Shown here: piece by piece, positions 1 through 7,388 of the stretch
Layout of the letters: every line of letters begins with the position of its first letter
Numbering within the stretch: the first letter of the stretch is position 1
Assembly (NCBI GenBank): GCA_965369995.1
Contig: CBDURO010000053.1
Coordinates: 1 to 8,645 of the forward strand
DNA length: 8,645 bases
Origin: JAHJCW01 sp965369995
Lineage (GTDB): Bacteria; Fidelibacterota; Marinisomatia; Marinisomatales; JAHJCW01
Direction: 5' to 3'
The notes under the pieces: generated by a model
Told to the model about the DNA's origin: nothing
Seen by the model: the letters and a program-made list of their open reading frames with translations, nothing else
Database searches by the model: none
Translations under genes and position numbers: made by a program

Positions 1-65
1 AGTTGGCTTTTTCAATCTCAATAACTGGATACCTTGTCTATTCCGTGTCATGGAAATTAAAATAA
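1..65 (+). CDS. Possible C-terminal tail of a convergent gene (partial, low confidence)
   Basis: Frame 3 on the plus strand is open from the window edge to a TAA at 63-65. It would encode about 20 residues ending in a hydrophobic stretch (ITGYLVYSV) and then a basic end (SWKLK). This pattern fits the last membrane helix or strand of a protein whose bulk lies outside the window. Twenty open codons are easily found by chance in AT-rich DNA, so support is weak. It would converge on the minus-strand operon, with the AT-rich hairpin at 87-119 lying between the two 3' ends. No function can be assigned. Confidence 0.2.
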   Translation, partial: LAFSISITGYLVYSVSWKLK

Positions 66-86
66 GATGAGATTTATATCAATTAT

Positions 87-119
87 TTTTAAATGAATAT
101 TGTCAATATTTATTTAAGA
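87..119. terminator. AT-rich hairpin downstream of the pspC-like gene, possible bidirectional terminator
   Basis: Arms at 89-102 and 104-117 are complementary over 14 positions. All are Watson-Crick pairs except one G-T wobble (95 with 111), around a core of AATATTG and CAATATT. The stem can be extended by one or two pairs to 87-119. It lies 11 bp after the stop of the PspC-domain gene and before any convergent gene, where a terminator is expected. Against this, the stem is almost pure A/T and no clean T-run follows on either strand, so it may only be an AT-rich palindrome. Confidence 0.35.
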
Positions 120-129
120 TTTAATTATA

Positions 130-309
130 TTAATCTGTTTTTTGTGGCACAATAATCCATGCTACTAAATATGCAATTCCACCACCGGCAAATATGAATA
201 ACAAAAATGCCAATCGGATGATTACGGGATCAATGTTGAAATAATCACCTAAGCCGGCGCAAACACCGCCAATCTTTGCTTCCTTTAAATTTCTATATAA
301 TCTTTTCAT
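130..309 (-). CDS. Small PspC-domain membrane protein (59 aa)
   Basis: This short gene encodes 59 residues and is essentially one PspC domain. An N-terminal basic segment (MKRLYRNLKEAKIGG) leads into the signature VCAGLGDYFNIDPVIIRLAF at about residues 16-35. One hydrophobic membrane helix follows at about residues 34-54, ending IIVPQKTD. PspC domains are known from phage-shock envelope-stress proteins and from stand-alone small inner-membrane proteins. The family assignment is clear; the role here is not, because pspA, pspB and pspF are not visible. Its ATG lies 8 bp after the stop of the PorV-like gene, with a purine-rich AAGAAG as likely ribosome site, so it is probably the last cistron of that transcript. 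Pairing with an outer-membrane barrel gene fits an envelope-related function, which is inference. Confidence 0.9.
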   Translation of the reverse strand: MKRLYRNLKEAKIGGVCAGLGDYFNIDPVIIRLAFLLFIFAGGGIAYLVAWIIVPQKTD

Positions 310-317
310 AATTCTTC

Positions 318-1433
318 TTATTGTTGCTTTAACTTATTTACAAACCATTTAAGATTGATAGTAAATGAAAGTACATGATTAGTGCCCAAATCAACAGATT
401 GCGAATTCAATTGATAGGCATAGTTTAATTCAAAATTCGTCCATGAGATTCCAAGTCCGGTGGAATAAAATCCGTACTGACTACGCCCTAACCGAATATG
501 TATTTTTTTGTTATATGATAATTCAGCACCAACTTTCCAATTTCCACCGGTAGAACCGATGTGAAAATCATCACTCAATGATTTATTAGAAACTTCAAAA
601 ATAACATCCGATAATATAATAAATTCGATCGGTATTTTATGCAAACTGACTAATTGAGATATTCCTGCACTTATCAACGGTTTGGATAGTTCGGTATAAC
701 CACTATCCCAAACAATCAAACCGGGAATTAAATTGCGAATAGATAAACCAATATTTGAATTAGTCCAAAAAGATTTTGTCATTCCAATATCCAAACCAAT
801 TCCAATTCCAAAATGATCTCCAAGCTTATGGAATAAACTCTTAACACCAACACCAAAATCAAATCCATAAAGTAAAAATTGCGTACTCAATTGAATCCCA
901 ACTTGACGCTGATTAAAATAAGTAATATTATCATTATTCAGACGTTCTCCTTCGTCTAAATAACCGTTATTTTCACCAATATCGCCGGTATTTGGGACAC
1001 CATCTAAACCCCAATCTAACAAAAGATTTTGTGTATTTGGTATTTTCGTAACCGATTCGTAAAGCAATAAAACATTAAATGTTCGCTCATTTTTTGTACT
1101 AAAGGGAAATGAAATCAAGTCACTTTGGATTATTCCCGCAAAACGCGATTGATGTCCGTAAGTAAAATTCCTATAACCATTGCTTCCACTAATGGCAGGG
1201 TTCCATAAAACGGATACTCCGTGATCATCAGCTATCGCAGTATTTCCCATTGCTATTGAGCGAGCATCTCCTGCATTTTGATAAATTTGCCAACCATACT
1301 TAGTCCAACCGGATTGGGCGGATAGAACATTAATTATTAATAAAATAGGAATTACTTTTATTAAAATTTCACGCAAAGACGCAAAGGAGCAAAGACGCCT
1401 TGGATTGACTACTGAATATTGATTATTGTCCAT
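318..1433 (-). CDS. PorV/PorQ-like outer-membrane beta-barrel protein
   Basis: From the ATG at 1433 this encodes 371 residues. After an odd N-terminal extension comes a signal peptide (ILIKVIPILLIINVLSA, about residues 23-39, likely cut before Gln40). Then comes the family hallmark: AGDARSIAMGNTAIADD followed by LWNPA (about residues 64-80). The rest alternates polar and hydrophobic residues in barrel-like strands (for example FGVGVKSLF, FGIGIGLDIG) and ends in an aromatic-containing strand. The family is known from FCB-group outer membranes, including PorV of the type IX secretion system and UPF0164-like proteins; the exact role here is unknown. A loop at about residues 141-168 (LDGVPNTGD, GENNGYLDEGE) resembles calcium-binding loops. 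The start is uncertain: TTG at 1457, ATG at 1433 and TTG at 1376 are all in frame. The last gives the most normal signal peptide (MREILIKVIP) but lacks a Shine-Dalgarno. The extension is encoded by tandem repeats. The gene sits downstream of mutS and 8 bp upstream of the PspC-domain gene. Confidence 0.85.
   Translation of the reverse strand: MDNNQYSVVNPRRLCSFASLREILIKVIPILLIINVLSAQSGWTKYGWQIYQNAGDARSIAMGNTAIADDHGVSVLWNPAISGSNGYRNFTYGHQSRFAGIIQSDLISFPFSTKNERTFNVLLLYESVTKIPNTQNLLLDWGLDGVPNTGDIGENNGYLDEGERLNNDNITYFNQRQVGIQLSTQFLLYGFDFGVGVKSLFHKLGDHFGIGIGLDIGMTKSFWTNSNIGLSIRNLIPGLIVWDSGYTELSKPLISAGISQLVSLHKIPIEFIILSDVIFEVSNKSLSDDFHIGSTGGNWKVGAELSYNKKIHIRLGRSQYGFYSTGLGISWTNFELNYAYQLNSQSVDLGTNHVLSFTINLKWFVNKLKQQ
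1373..1398. repeat. Octamer tandem array, GCAAAGAC type, three units
   Basis: Three consecutive 8-bp units (GCAAAGAC, GCAAAGGA, GCAAAGAC) plus a partial GC fill 1373-1398 and continue leftward into TTTCAC. On the coding strand this reads as CTTTGCG-type repeats and gives the residues RLCSFASLRE of the PorV-like ORF. From memory, very similar sequences recur in many environmental bacterial genomes and yield spurious FASLRE-like peptides. The array abuts the codons of the signal peptide hydrophobic core, so it lies exactly where the original start codon and ribosome site would be expected. Confidence 0.8.
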
Positions 1434-1463
1434 TAATCCATTACTCCAACACTCCAATTCTCC
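1429..1463. repeat. Octamer tandem array, TCCAWWAM type, four units
   Basis: Four 8-bp units in register, TCCATTAA, TCCATTAC, TCCAACAC and TCCAATTC, are followed by a partial TCC. All share TCCA at the same phase with variable tails. On the minus strand it reads as TTGGAG and ATGGAT words. These supply both the TTG (1457) and the ATG (1433) that could start the PorV-like ORF. The unit differs from the two neighbouring arrays, so this is not one long degenerate repeat. Confidence 0.8.
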
Positions 1464-1491
1464 CCCTCACCCCTTCTCTTTTTCACTTTTC

Positions 1492-1519
1492 CCATTTTCC
1501 ATCTTCCATTTTCCATCTT
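1492..1519. repeat. Perfect 14-bp tandem duplication (CCATTTTCCATCTT x2) at the mutS stop
   Basis: The 14-mer CCATTTTCCATCTT occurs twice without mismatch. Each copy is itself two related 7-mers, CCATTTT and CCATCTT. The right copy ends on the first base of the mutS stop codon complement (TTA at 1519-1521), so the array begins exactly where the mutS reading frame ends. On the coding strand it starts a purine-rich stretch of about 60 bases reaching to about 1458. Confidence 0.85.
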
Positions 1520-4110
1520 TAAAGACTATATTTACGTTTAAGTTCGTCAATTTTTTGTAGCGCTTCCAACGGAGTTAAGGAGTTGATATCAAGCTTTGCT
1601 AATGCTTCGGATAATCTTTTTTCCCGTTGTTCGAAAATTGATATTTGGCTTTTTGTATCTACCGGCTTCGTTTGCAATTCTCTTTTGTCATCATCGGATA
1701 AATATTGATTCAATATTTCCGTCGCACGAAATATGATTTTTTCCGGTAAGCCCGCCATTTTGGCGACATGTATGCCATAACTTTTGTCGCCTGTACCGCT
1801 AACCACTTTCCTTAGAAAAACAATTCTATTACCAAATTCCTCAACTGCTGTGTGTCTGTTTTCCAATCTTTCTAATGTTTTTTCCAAGTCGGTAAGTTCA
1901 TGAAAATGCGTTGCAAAAAGTGTCCTTGCGGCGACTTTGAGATTATTATGTAAGTATTCGACTATCGCCCACGCTAATGACAGTCCATCATAAGTTGCTG
2001 TACCACGACCAATTTCGTCTAATAAGATTAAACTTTGCCCCGTAGCATTATTTAATATATTTGCCGCTTCGTTCATTTCCACTAAAAATGTGCTCTCACC
2101 GCCTGCCAAATTATCACTCGCGCCAACCCGCGTAAATAATTTATCAACTATTCCAATTCTTGCACTCTTTGCCGGGATGAAAGATCCGATTTGTGCCATT
2201 ACCACTAATAATCCGATTTGCCGCAAATAAGTTGATTTCCCCGCCATATTCGGACCTGTAATTAATTGGATTTGGTTCTTCCTTACATTAATTCTCAAAT
2301 CATTAGGTACAAATCGTTCGGTTGCCGGCATTAGTTTTTCAACTACAGGATGCCGTCCATCTTCAATATTAATAACAGATTCTTTAACTAATGTTGGCTG
2401 ACAGTATGAATTTTTAATAGAGAGTTGGGCAAAATTAGAGAGAACATCAATTAAATTAAAAATATGTGCATTTGTCTGTATATCTTGAACATTCGTGAGA
2501 ATTTTATCACATAACGTATCAAAAATTCTTTGTTCAATTTCCTCAATTTCTGATTCTGCAGAAAGAATTTTTTCTTCATATTCTTTAAGTTCGGGAGTTA
2601 TATATCTCTCCGAACCGACTAAGGTTTGTCGACGAATATAAGATTCGGGAATACGTTCTTGGTGAGTTTTGGTAACTTCAATATAATAGCCAAATACTCG
2701 ATTAAATCCTACTTTCAGTGATGAAACACCGGTTTTTTTCCGTTCTGTTTCCTGATATTCTTTGATCCATTTTTTCCCACCATGGGCTAAGTCACGTAAT
2801 TCATCTAAGTTTTTATCAATTCCAATAGCAATTACATTGCCCTGTTTAATTTGATGAGGTGCATTTTTATCAAGAGTATTGGCAATCTTTTGAACGATAT
2901 CTTTTGTATCGGTAAAACCGCTACCTATATTTTTTAATGCGGCATTTCTTGTTTTATTTAATTGCTTAGTTAATTCAGGAATTAGATTTAAACTGTAGCC
3001 CAAAGCCAGAATTTCTTTCGGAGTAGCTTTGCTCCTATTTACCTTTCCAATGATCCGTTCAATATCACTAGCTGATTTAAGAATATCAATTACAGCGTTA
3101 AGAGCTTGTTTATTATTGACAAATCCGGCAACACTTTTTAGTCGAATATTAATTTTCTTATCATCGGTTAATGGACGATTTAACCATTGCCTAAGAAGTC
3201 TTCCGCCACCGGCAGTTACCGTTTCATCGATAATATCAATCAGCGTGCCGTGCGTACCCTGAGTTGCCAATGATTTGAATACTTCCAAATTCCGCATTGT
3301 GAAGCTGTCGATTCCCATGAATCCATCAACAATTATAGGCTGTATTTTGGAAATATGATCGAACTTGATATTTAAATTATTTTTGAGATGATAAAAAATG
3401 ACTCCTGCCGCAGTAATACCATTTTCAAAATTGTCACAACCAAATCCTTTGAGCGAGGATGTGTGAAAATGATCGGTTATTGTGCGATAGCTTTGATCAA
3501 AATTAAAAATCCAATCTTCAACTTGAGTGATAAACGGTTTTAAATCTCGATACCATTTTGTTGTTGTATAGGTTATGCTTTCTCCAATTAACACTTCGCT
3601 TGGTGTGAATTTTCTTAGTGCTTCAGGGAGCTCATCCAATATACTTTCACCAATAAAAAATTCTCCGGTAGATTGATCTAAAAACGCATACCCCGCTTGA
3701 TCACGATGAAAATAAATACTTGCTAAATACTGATTGGATTTTTGATTCAGCGCTTGATCAGATAATAGGGTTCCCGGTGTAACAACTTCGATTACTTCGC
3801 GCTTTACGATTCCTTTAGCAAGTTTGGGATCTTCCACTTGCTCACAAATCGCAACACGATACCCGGCTTTTACGAGCTTTGGTAGATAATTATCCAAAGC
3901 ATGATAAGGAAATCCGGCGAGAGGGACTTCAGCAGCGGAACCGCTGGAGCGTTTAGTTAAAACAATTCCTAATATTTTGGCGGTTTTTTTAGCATCTTCG
4001 TTAAAAGTTTCGTAAAAATCTCCCATGCGGAAAAGTACGATGGCATCTTCAAACTGTAATTTTATCTCATTATACTGACGCATTAAAGGTGTGGAATATT
4101 TTTCACTCAT
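1519..4110 (-). CDS. mutS: DNA mismatch repair protein MutS
   Basis: This encodes 863 residues, a normal full length for MutS (E. coli 853). MutS recognises mispaired and looped bases and, using ATP, recruits MutL to start repair. The N-terminal mismatch-binding domain carries the Phe-X-Glu wedge as GDFYETF (F32, Y33, E34), followed by a typical VEDPKLAKGIVKREV segment (about 92-106). The lever/clamp region spans roughly residues 270-560 (GYYIEVTKTH at 474-483). The C-terminal ABC ATPase has Walker A GPNMAGKST (619-627), GASDNLAGGESTF (663-675), Walker B LILLDEIGRGT (694-704) and the THFHEL switch (735-740). A C-terminal tail with a helix-turn-helix-type end closes the protein (SLTPLEALQKIDEL). 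The ATG overlaps the selB stop by 4 bp (ATGA), and AGGTGAGG stands just upstream, so translation is probably coupled to selB. No key residue is missing; it looks functional. Confidence 0.98.
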   Translation of the reverse strand: MSEKYSTPLMRQYNEIKLQFEDAIVLFRMGDFYETFNEDAKKTAKILGIVLTKRSSGSAAEVPLAGFPYHALDNYLPKLVKAGYRVAICEQVEDPKLAKGIVKREVIEVVTPGTLLSDQALNQKSNQYLASIYFHRDQAGYAFLDQSTGEFFIGESILDELPEALRKFTPSEVLIGESITYTTTKWYRDLKPFITQVEDWIFNFDQSYRTITDHFHTSSLKGFGCDNFENGITAAGVIFYHLKNNLNIKFDHISKIQPIIVDGFMGIDSFTMRNLEVFKSLATQGTHGTLIDIIDETVTAGGGRLLRQWLNRPLTDDKKINIRLKSVAGFVNNKQALNAVIDILKSASDIERIIGKVNRSKATPKEILALGYSLNLIPELTKQLNKTRNAALKNIGSGFTDTKDIVQKIANTLDKNAPHQIKQGNVIAIGIDKNLDELRDLAHGGKKWIKEYQETERKKTGVSSLKVGFNRVFGYYIEVTKTHQERIPESYIRRQTLVGSERYITPELKEYEEKILSAESEIEEIEQRIFDTLCDKILTNVQDIQTNAHIFNLIDVLSNFAQLSIKNSYCQPTLVKESVINIEDGRHPVVEKLMPATERFVPNDLRINVRKNQIQLITGPNMAGKSTYLRQIGLLVVMAQIGSFIPAKSARIGIVDKLFTRVGASDNLAGGESTFLVEMNEAANILNNATGQSLILLDEIGRGTATYDGLSLAWAIVEYLHNNLKVAARTLFATHFHELTDLEKTLERLENRHTAVEEFGNRIVFLRKVVSGTGDKSYGIHVAKMAGLPEKIIFRATEILNQYLSDDDKRELQTKPVDTKSQISIFEQREKRLSEALAKLDINSLTPLEALQKIDELKRKYSL

Positions 4111-5972
4111 AGCGCCTCACCTTTCAGCCGCTCGTTGCCATCTCGAATTGTAATATTTTGACGATCAAAGTATTCAAGTAACGGAATTATCGATTTGCGC
4201 GTTAAGCCGATTATATCTTTAAATTGCACGACAGAGAGTTTATCATTTTTAGCGAAATACTGCTTTAAATTTCCTGAGATTTCGTCGATTTTCAATCGGC
4301 TTGACCACAACCCATCAGCAATATTAGTTACTTTTTCTAATCCTTTTAATACGTGCAATAATTCCAACACTTTCTTATTTGGTAATTTACTTTCCTCAAC
4401 TAGCAAATTTATTGTTACCGGCTCATAATTAAAACTATCGATTATTTTTACAATAATATCGGTATTCTTTTGATCCTTGTTAGATAATTCGATGTCATAA
4501 TTTGCAAGCGCGTAACCAACTTGAATTTGTTTTACTTCGCCTTTTGAAATTAATTCTGATAAAACAAATTCAAACCAATTACTATTAAAGTTTGACTTCT
4601 TCTTTAATTCCTCTCCTTTCATGAATTTTTGATAAGGTTGGTCTTTATGAAAATCCACTATATAATTAATTATAATTGATTTACATTTGTTCAAATTTTC
4701 ATCAGAATAAATAAATGGTTTGCCTTTGGCTATACGCAATTTATTCTTTGTAATAACTGACTTTAAAGTTTGATTTGAAATATGGAATATCTTGCACCAT
4801 TCATTTAGTGTAAGCGGACTATTCATTTCTCTATTGATGAACTTCAAATATCTTTCATTCGGTTCAACCTGCAATTTCTCTGCCCATAATTTTTGAGATT
4901 TAACGGTACTTTTCGGATTTGGTTCAAGTACGATACCGCCTCCGATTGTATCCATGGGAGAATAAGAACGAATTATAAATCTATCATCCATGGCAACCAC
5001 AGCAGGTGTTTCAAACTGTATTAGAACATTGCCGGAATCTCCTTCCTTTAATGACTTTTTCAATAGAATAATTCTTCCTAATAGTTCCTGCGTCCCAATG
5101 TGGACTCGCAATCGCTGTTTTGATTTTATTATCCATTTGGTTTTGGGAATCATAGAAATATTAGCAATTATCTGTGAACTCGGTTTTAACCAATTGGTAC
5201 TGATTAATTCCGCGCCACGCCATAAGTCTTTTTTATCCAAACCGGTAATATTTACAGCGGCGCGATCACCTAATTTTACGATATCAACATACTTACCATG
5301 GCTTTGTAACCCACGCACGCGACCGATTTTTTCCGCCGGTAATATTTGAATTTCGTCACCTTTCTTCAATTCACCGGAAATAACCGTTCCGGTTACAACT
5401 GTTCCAAATCCTGTTTTTATAAAACTGCGGTCAACTTGTAAGCGGAAAAAACCTCTGTCAATTTTATCGTGTACTTTTTCCGCTTGTTCCAATAAAATTG
5501 TCCTTAACTCTTCAATTCCGCTACCATTTGCAATTGATGTTCGGACAATCGGAGCGTTTTCTAAAAAAGTTCCTTTACATAATTGACGTATATCATCTTC
5601 AACCAAGTCCACCCATTCTTCATCAGCTAGATCGGTCTTGGTTAACGCAATTACACCTTGTGGAATTTTCAATAATGATAATATCTGCAAATGCTCAATG
5701 GTTTGCGGCATCACGCCATCGTCGGCAGCGATCACAAATAATCCGATTTGAATTGTTGATACTCCGGATACCATATTCCGAATAAATTTTTCATGTCCCG
5801 GTACGTCAATAATTGTGATATCATCAGTGAGGAAAGCAAACCCTAAATCAATCGTCATTCCGCGGGCTTGTTCTTCAGCAAGCCGATCGGTGTTGGTACC
5901 GGTTAACGCTTTTACGAGTGCAGTTTTGCCATGATCAATATGTCCCGCAGTACCGATTACAACTTGCGACAT
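4107..5972 (-). CDS. selB: Selenocysteine-specific elongation factor SelB
   Basis: This encodes 621 residues, in the usual range for bacterial SelB. SelB is the EF-Tu-like GTPase that binds Sec-tRNA(Sec) and, through a C-terminal winged-helix region, the SECIS hairpin in selenoprotein mRNA, so UGA is read as selenocysteine. The GTPase motifs are G1 AGHIDHGKT (9-17), switch GMTIDLGFAF (38-47), G3 DVPGH (56-60) and G4 TKTD (111-114). The beta-barrel domains II and III follow (VTGTVISG at 193-200; RFIIRSYSPMDTIGGG at 331-346). From about residue 360 the protein is lysine-rich and helical, consistent with the tandem winged helices. The ATG directly follows the selA TAA, with GAGGT at the end of selA acting as ribosome site. 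Its last 4 bases overlap mutS. Distinction from EF-Tu or IF2 rests on the SelB-type G1/switch sequence, the C-terminal extension and the selA neighbour. Confidence 0.97.
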   Translation of the reverse strand: MSQVVIGTAGHIDHGKTALVKALTGTNTDRLAEEQARGMTIDLGFAFLTDDITIIDVPGHEKFIRNMVSGVSTIQIGLFVIAADDGVMPQTIEHLQILSLLKIPQGVIALTKTDLADEEWVDLVEDDIRQLCKGTFLENAPIVRTSIANGSGIEELRTILLEQAEKVHDKIDRGFFRLQVDRSFIKTGFGTVVTGTVISGELKKGDEIQILPAEKIGRVRGLQSHGKYVDIVKLGDRAAVNITGLDKKDLWRGAELISTNWLKPSSQIIANISMIPKTKWIIKSKQRLRVHIGTQELLGRIILLKKSLKEGDSGNVLIQFETPAVVAMDDRFIIRSYSPMDTIGGGIVLEPNPKSTVKSQKLWAEKLQVEPNERYLKFINREMNSPLTLNEWCKIFHISNQTLKSVITKNKLRIAKGKPFIYSDENLNKCKSIIINYIVDFHKDQPYQKFMKGEELKKKSNFNSNWFEFVLSELISKGEVKQIQVGYALANYDIELSNKDQKNTDIIVKIIDSFNYEPVTINLLVEESKLPNKKVLELLHVLKGLEKVTNIADGLWSSRLKIDEISGNLKQYFAKNDKLSVVQFKDIIGLTRKSIIPLLEYFDRQNITIRDGNERLKGEAL

Positions 5973-7352
5973 TTATACCTCATTAATAGCTTTTACTAAC
6001 TCAGGATATTGTTCAGGCAAAATTGCTTTTAAATCAAGATAAAACTTGTCCTTATTAATATATCCTACAATAGGAATTTCACGAATTCGAAACTTTTTCG
6101 CAAGTTCCTCAACCTGACCCCTGACCCCTGATCCCTGACTGCTAAATCGTAAAGCAACGCTTTCAATTTTCTCTTCCGGTAAAGAACCGCTTCCTGCTTC
6201 TACTGTGGAATCAATTATCTTAATTTTCCATCGTTTTTTTACAGATGGTTTGATCTCTGAAAATAATTTTTCGGCTCTGTTTCGAAGTGTTTTTTGAGAT
6301 GTTTGTAAAAGCATATTTGATAAATTATCTTTGGAAACTCCATCGGATTTGTAGGTTCGCAATGTTTCCTCCATCAATGCGATAGTGAACTTATCGCATC
6401 GCAGAGCGCGGTAAAGCGGATTGGATTTAATCTTTTTAAGCGCTGAATTCTTGCCAACAAGCACACCGGATTGCGGTCCGCCGAGAAGCTTATCACCGGA
6501 AAAAGTTATAACAGAAACACCGGATTTAACGGTCTCCTGAACTGTGATTTCCTCCGGCAGGCCATGATCACTTAAATTGATTAAAGCGCCACTGCCCAAA
6601 TCGGCGAGAACCGGTATTCGTTTGCGTTTCCCAAGCTCCGCTAACTCCTTTAATGATACCGACTTAGTAAATCCCTTTACTACATAATTACTAGTGTGAA
6701 CCCACAGCAATAGCGCCGTGTTTTTGTTGATCGCCTTTTCATAATCTTTGAGATGCGTGCGGTTGGTTGTACCCACTTCAACCAATTTGCAATTGCTTTT
6801 TTCAACGATATCGGGAATGCGGAATGAACCACCAATTTCAACCTCCTGCCCGCGCGAAACAATAACTTCCTTGCCCTCGGCAAGCGTATTTAGTGCAAGT
6901 AAAACAGCCGCCGCATTATTGTTGACGATAATTCCACCATCGGTGTTGGTTATGGCAGCCAATAGATCGCTTAAATGATTAAGCCGGTCACCGCGTTTTC
7001 CGGTTTGCAGATCAACTTCAAGATTTACATAACCGGATAGTTTTTTTGTAACATTTTGTAAAACCTTTTTACCAATTGGAGCTCGCCCAAAATTGGTGTG
7101 CAGTACAATCCCTGTTCCGTTGATAACATTTCGTAAACTGCTAACTGTCAGTAAATTAACGGAATTAATAATTTCTTCTCGAATTTCGTTGCGTGACAAT
7201 TTCATTTTATTTTCTTTTGCCAAATTGCGATATTTTACAATTTCGCTACGTATTTTTTTTACAATATAATTTTGATGAATCGGAAGATCATTACCAAGCT
7301 CTCGTAAGATTTCCTGAACGGAAGGTATCTCTTTATACAATTTATTGGACAT
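5973..7352 (-). CDS. selA: L-seryl-tRNA(Sec) selenium transferase SelA
   Basis: This encodes 459 residues (E. coli about 463). SelA is a PLP enzyme that converts Ser-tRNA(Sec) to Sec-tRNA(Sec) using selenophosphate. The N-terminal domain (IPSVQEILREL, about 9-19) is typical. The core has INGTGIVLHTNFGRAPIG (77-94), NNNAAAVLLAL (144-154), RGQEVEIGGSFRIP (167-180), ADLGSGALINL (250-260) and the PLP lysine in TFSGDKLLGGPQSG (Lys288). The C-terminal domain contains GSGSLPEE (387-394). An odd stretch, SQGSGVRGQ at 405-413, is written by a 7-bp tandem repeat but sits in a loop where other SelA proteins vary, so the frame and length stay normal. The ATG has AAGG 6 bases upstream. selB follows without spacer. 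An insertion sequence ends about 60 bp upstream, leaving little room for a native promoter; readthrough from the transposase or a promoter at the junction is possible. Confidence 0.97.
   Translation of the reverse strand: MSNKLYKEIPSVQEILRELGNDLPIHQNYIVKKIRSEIVKYRNLAKENKMKLSRNEIREEIINSVNLLTVSSLRNVINGTGIVLHTNFGRAPIGKKVLQNVTKKLSGYVNLEVDLQTGKRGDRLNHLSDLLAAITNTDGGIIVNNNAAAVLLALNTLAEGKEVIVSRGQEVEIGGSFRIPDIVEKSNCKLVEVGTTNRTHLKDYEKAINKNTALLLWVHTSNYVVKGFTKSVSLKELAELGKRKRIPVLADLGSGALINLSDHGLPEEITVQETVKSGVSVITFSGDKLLGGPQSGVLVGKNSALKKIKSNPLYRALRCDKFTIALMEETLRTYKSDGVSKDNLSNMLLQTSQKTLRNRAEKLFSEIKPSVKKRWKIKIIDSTVEAGSGSLPEEKIESVALRFSSQGSGVRGQVEELAKKFRIREIPIVGYINKDKFYLDLKAILPEQYPELVKAINEV
6113..6140. repeat. 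Heptamer tandem array (CCTGAYC x4) inside selA
   Basis: Four 7-bp units, CCTGACC, CCTGACC, CCTGATC and CCTGACT, run head to tail for 28 bp. On the selA sense strand this is RRTCAGG four times, with G-runs of 3, 4, 4 and 2. It encodes residues 405-413 of SelA in frame. Because 28 is not a multiple of three, successive units are read in different frames, giving SQ-GS-GV-RG-Q with no obvious protein-level repeat. The periodicity is therefore a property of the DNA, not of a repeated peptide. It belongs to the same general class as the arrays at 1373-1519 but has a different unit. Confidence 0.85.
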
Positions 7353-7388
7353 ATCTAACCTTAAAATTCCAATGAATTAGGGGATTTT

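Noticed and set aside
1..51. Minus-strand ORF starting at ATG 51 and running off the edge (MTRNRQGIQ)
   Set aside because: It has no ribosome site, only 17 codons are visible and the peptide is not recognisable.
1368..1519. CRISPR array
   Set aside because: The repeats are 7-14 bp, directly tandem and without spacers, and no cas genes are present.
3029..3262. Plus-strand open frames lying inside mutS, selB and selA (for example 3029-3262, 4195-4428, 4990-5349, 5498-5785, 6748-6978, 7193-7375) and a minus-strand one at 6680-6883
   Set aside because: They are antisense or out-of-frame shadows of strongly supported genes, with no recognisable domains.
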